A DNA stretch of 6,210 nt from NCBI GenBank assembly GCA_030829155.1, contig JAURBD010000093.1, positions 1 through 6,210 of the forward strand. Direction: 5' to 3'. Below are positions 5,332-6,210 of this stretch, in pieces. Position 1 is the stretch's first letter; each line of letters starts with the position of its first letter. The notes below the pieces were generated by a model. It saw nothing but the letters and a program-made list of their open reading frames with translations, searched no databases and was not told the DNA's origin. Both the position numbers and the translations under genes were made by a program. Source of the stretch: Flavobacteriaceae bacterium. Lineage in GTDB: Bacteria; Bacteroidota; Bacteroidia; Flavobacteriales; Flavobacteriaceae.

Positions 5332-5809
5332 TAGTTTCGGAAATAAAAGAGAGTGCGGCTGAGTTGATGCAGTGGCGCTTTCCGGTAGTATTTCGTGGAC
5401 CATCGTTGAACATATGCCCCAAATGACCTCCGCATCTATTACATTTGAGTTCGGTTCGGGCATATCCCAATTTGTAATCTACATCATACTCAATGTTTTC
5501 ATCCTTCCCTCTATCAAAAGAAGGCCATCCACTTCCAGATTCGTATTTGTATTGGGATTGATACAAAGTGGTAGCGCATGCAGCACATTGATAAACCCCT
5601 TTTTCATAAAATTTATCGTATTGACCCGAAAAAGCACGTTCTGTTCCTCCCTGACGTAATACATAAAACGCCATTTTTGAAAGCTCGGCTTTCCATTCAG
5701 ATTCTGTTTTTTTATAAAGATATTTAACTTGTTTTGAAGGATCTTTTTTGGAGCTTTGACAGCTCAATAAAAGAGGGAAGAATAATAAAAAAAATAAAGG
5801 TTTTTTCAT
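5324..5809 (-). CDS. msrB: Lipoprotein MsrB, peptide-methionine (R)-S-oxide reductase
   Basis: Second MsrB, predicted to be exported and lipid-anchored so that it repairs oxidised methionines in envelope proteins. From the ATG at 5809 it starts MKKPLFFLLFFPLLLSCQSS: a basic end, a hydrophobic core and a lipobox LLSC with the acylated Cys at residue 17. The residues after Cys (QSSKKD) lack the acidic run typical of Bacteroidota surface-export signals, so a periplasm-facing location is likelier. The SelR domain has zinc cysteines CAAC and CNRC, GHLGHMFNDGP and catalytic Cys in RHCINSAALSF. The resolving-Cys position is Ser here (SGSGWPSF). An earlier ATG at 5827 would add six residues; I prefer 5809 because the basic residues then directly precede the core. 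The stop overlaps the next msrB start by 8 bases. The copies differ widely, so the duplication is old or one was acquired. Confidence 0.93.
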   Translation of the reverse strand: MKKPLFFLLFFPLLLSCQSSKKDPSKQVKYLYKKTESEWKAELSKMAFYVLRQGGTERAFSGQYDKFYEKGVYQCAACATTLYQSQYKYESGSGWPSFDRGKDENIEYDVDYKLGYARTELKCNRCGGHLGHMFNDGPRNTTGKRHCINSAALSFISETNE

Positions 5810-5984
5810 ATTTGTTGGAGTTTTCATAAAGATACAAATCTTCTGAATGAATTCTTAAAACCCAAGTTTTTTGATGTCTCTAACTAAAATTTAAAGAAAA
5901 TCAACTTAAAGCATCACTTTATTTATAAGCATCAAAAAATATAAAATAAAATAATGAATTTAAAGAATTATAAATAAAACATTG

Positions 5985-6002
5985 ATTTAAAATATTTTAA
6001 AT
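5985..6002. repeat. Perfect 18-bp AT-only palindrome
   Basis: ATTTAAAAT followed at once by its exact reverse complement ATTTTAAAT, with no spacer, near the centre of the divergent spacer. It contains no G or C. It could be an operator for a dimeric regulator serving both divergent genes, or an accident of very AT-rich DNA. No second copy was noticed in the window. Confidence 0.6.
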
Positions 6003-6078
6003 TATAGTGTAAATATTATTTATACTTATACCAATTAAATCATCTTTTGATTTGAATTTTTAAAAAGAAAAATTAATT

Positions 6079-6110
6079 TTTGCTTCAACTAAAGTTAATA
6101 CCTTATATTG
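6079..6110 (+). promoter_or_regulatory. Promoter-like pair before the MFS gene
   Basis: TTTG (6079-6082) is followed after 21 bases by TATATTG (6104-6110), a near match to the Bacteroidota TTTG / TAnnTTTG promoter at its usual spacing. The ATG begins 17 bases after the -7 box, so the predicted leader is about 10 bases. Confidence 0.45.
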
Positions 6111-6127
6111 AACTTTTAAACTACATT

Positions 6128-6210
6128 ATGTTAAAACCAAAAGTAGCGTTAGTAAAAGGAAGCAAAAAATTAATTAACGCTTGGGCTTTTTATGATTGGG
6201 CAAACTCAGT
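6128..6210 (+). CDS. MFS transporter, UMF1 type, N-terminus only (partial)
   Basis: Start of a gene cut by the window end; 27 complete codons are visible. After a short basic N-terminus (MLKPKVALVKGSKK) comes LINAWAFYDWANS, which is the signature opening of the UMF1 / Atg22-like branch of the major facilitator superfamily, where N-x-W-x-x-YDWANS precedes the first membrane helix. The family consists of 12-helix inner-membrane transporters; bacterial substrates are mostly unknown and nothing here indicates one. The ATG at 6128 fits the usual distance to the signature and lies just after a promoter-like pair. No Shine-Dalgarno sequence is seen. It is divergent from the msrB pair. Confidence 0.8.
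   Translation, partial: MLKPKVALVKGSKKLINAWAFYDWANS

Larger units (their letters stand above)
5828..6127. other. Very AT-rich divergent intergenic spacer
   Basis: This 300-base stretch between the msrB pair (-) and the MFS gene (+) holds no coding frame or RNA gene that I can recognise. It is extremely AT-rich: only 7 of the 80 bases at 5931-6010 are G or C. It contains an 18-bp palindrome (5985-6002), a direct repeat AAGCATCA at 5909-5916 and 5927-5934, and a promoter-like pair for the MFS gene near its right end. For the msrB side, TATCTTTA at the 5827 ATG is a near match to the -7 consensus but has no good -33 partner. Confidence 0.7.

Noticed and set aside
5332..5463. Upstream extension of the cytosolic msrB frame by 44 codons
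   Set aside because: It lies in another frame of the conserved C-terminus of the lipoprotein msrB and lacks family similarity. The ATG at 5331 gives the normal MsrB length.
1..6210. CRISPR array, tRNA, rRNA, riboswitch, dif site or complete insertion sequence
   Set aside because: I saw no repeat-spacer pattern, cloverleaf, rRNA stretch, terminal inverted repeats with a transposase, or recognisable dif core on either strand.

Overview
The window looks like chromosomal DNA from a low-GC member of the Bacteroidota, probably Flavobacteriia. The reasons are the RprXY-type two-component pair, the lack of Shine-Dalgarno sequences before starts, promoter -7 boxes of the Bacteroidota type (TAnnTTTG-like), a lipoprotein signal ending LLLSC, and very AT-rich spacers. 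The genus cannot be named from the sequence.

Layout. Bases 1-109 are the last codons of a sensor histidine kinase, followed by its response regulator (118-846, +, RprY-like). It runs stop-to-stop into xerD (847-1743, -), the chromosome dimer resolution recombinase. aroQ (1828-2241, +; type II 3-dehydroquinate dehydratase of the shikimate pathway) is divergent from xerD. Next comes a minus-strand stretch of accessory and decayed material (about 2248-3371): a frameshifted small DUF1059-like gene (2248-2480), a GNAT acetyltransferase (2527-2994), unassigned broken frames, and a 39-codon ORF that resembles the start of a Bacteroidota tyrosine integrase (3252-3371). A strong hairpin terminator (3422-3457) separates this stretch from lpdA (3477-4865, -; dihydrolipoyl dehydrogenase). 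Upstream of lpdA on the same strand are two overlapping methionine-R-sulfoxide reductase genes: a predicted lipoprotein MsrB (5324-5809) and a cytosolic-type MsrB (4924-5331). A very AT-rich divergent spacer (about 5828-6127) with an 18-bp perfect palindrome leads to the first 27 codons of a UMF1-type MFS transporter (6128-6210, +), cut by the window edge.

How the genes work together. Most are separate housekeeping functions. The clear functional unit is the msrB pair: two copies of one repair enzyme, one exported and membrane-anchored and one cytosolic, joined by an 8-base start/stop overlap that suggests translational coupling. The exported copy has Ser where the usual resolving Cys sits. 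lpdA follows on the same strand but has its own promoter-like element and a possible weak terminator before it.

No convincing new multi-gene system was seen. The most useful non-obvious observations are the frameshifted small gene, the integrase-like remnant with a promoter-like sequence, the unequal MsrB pair, and the zero-gap convergent rprY/xerD ends.
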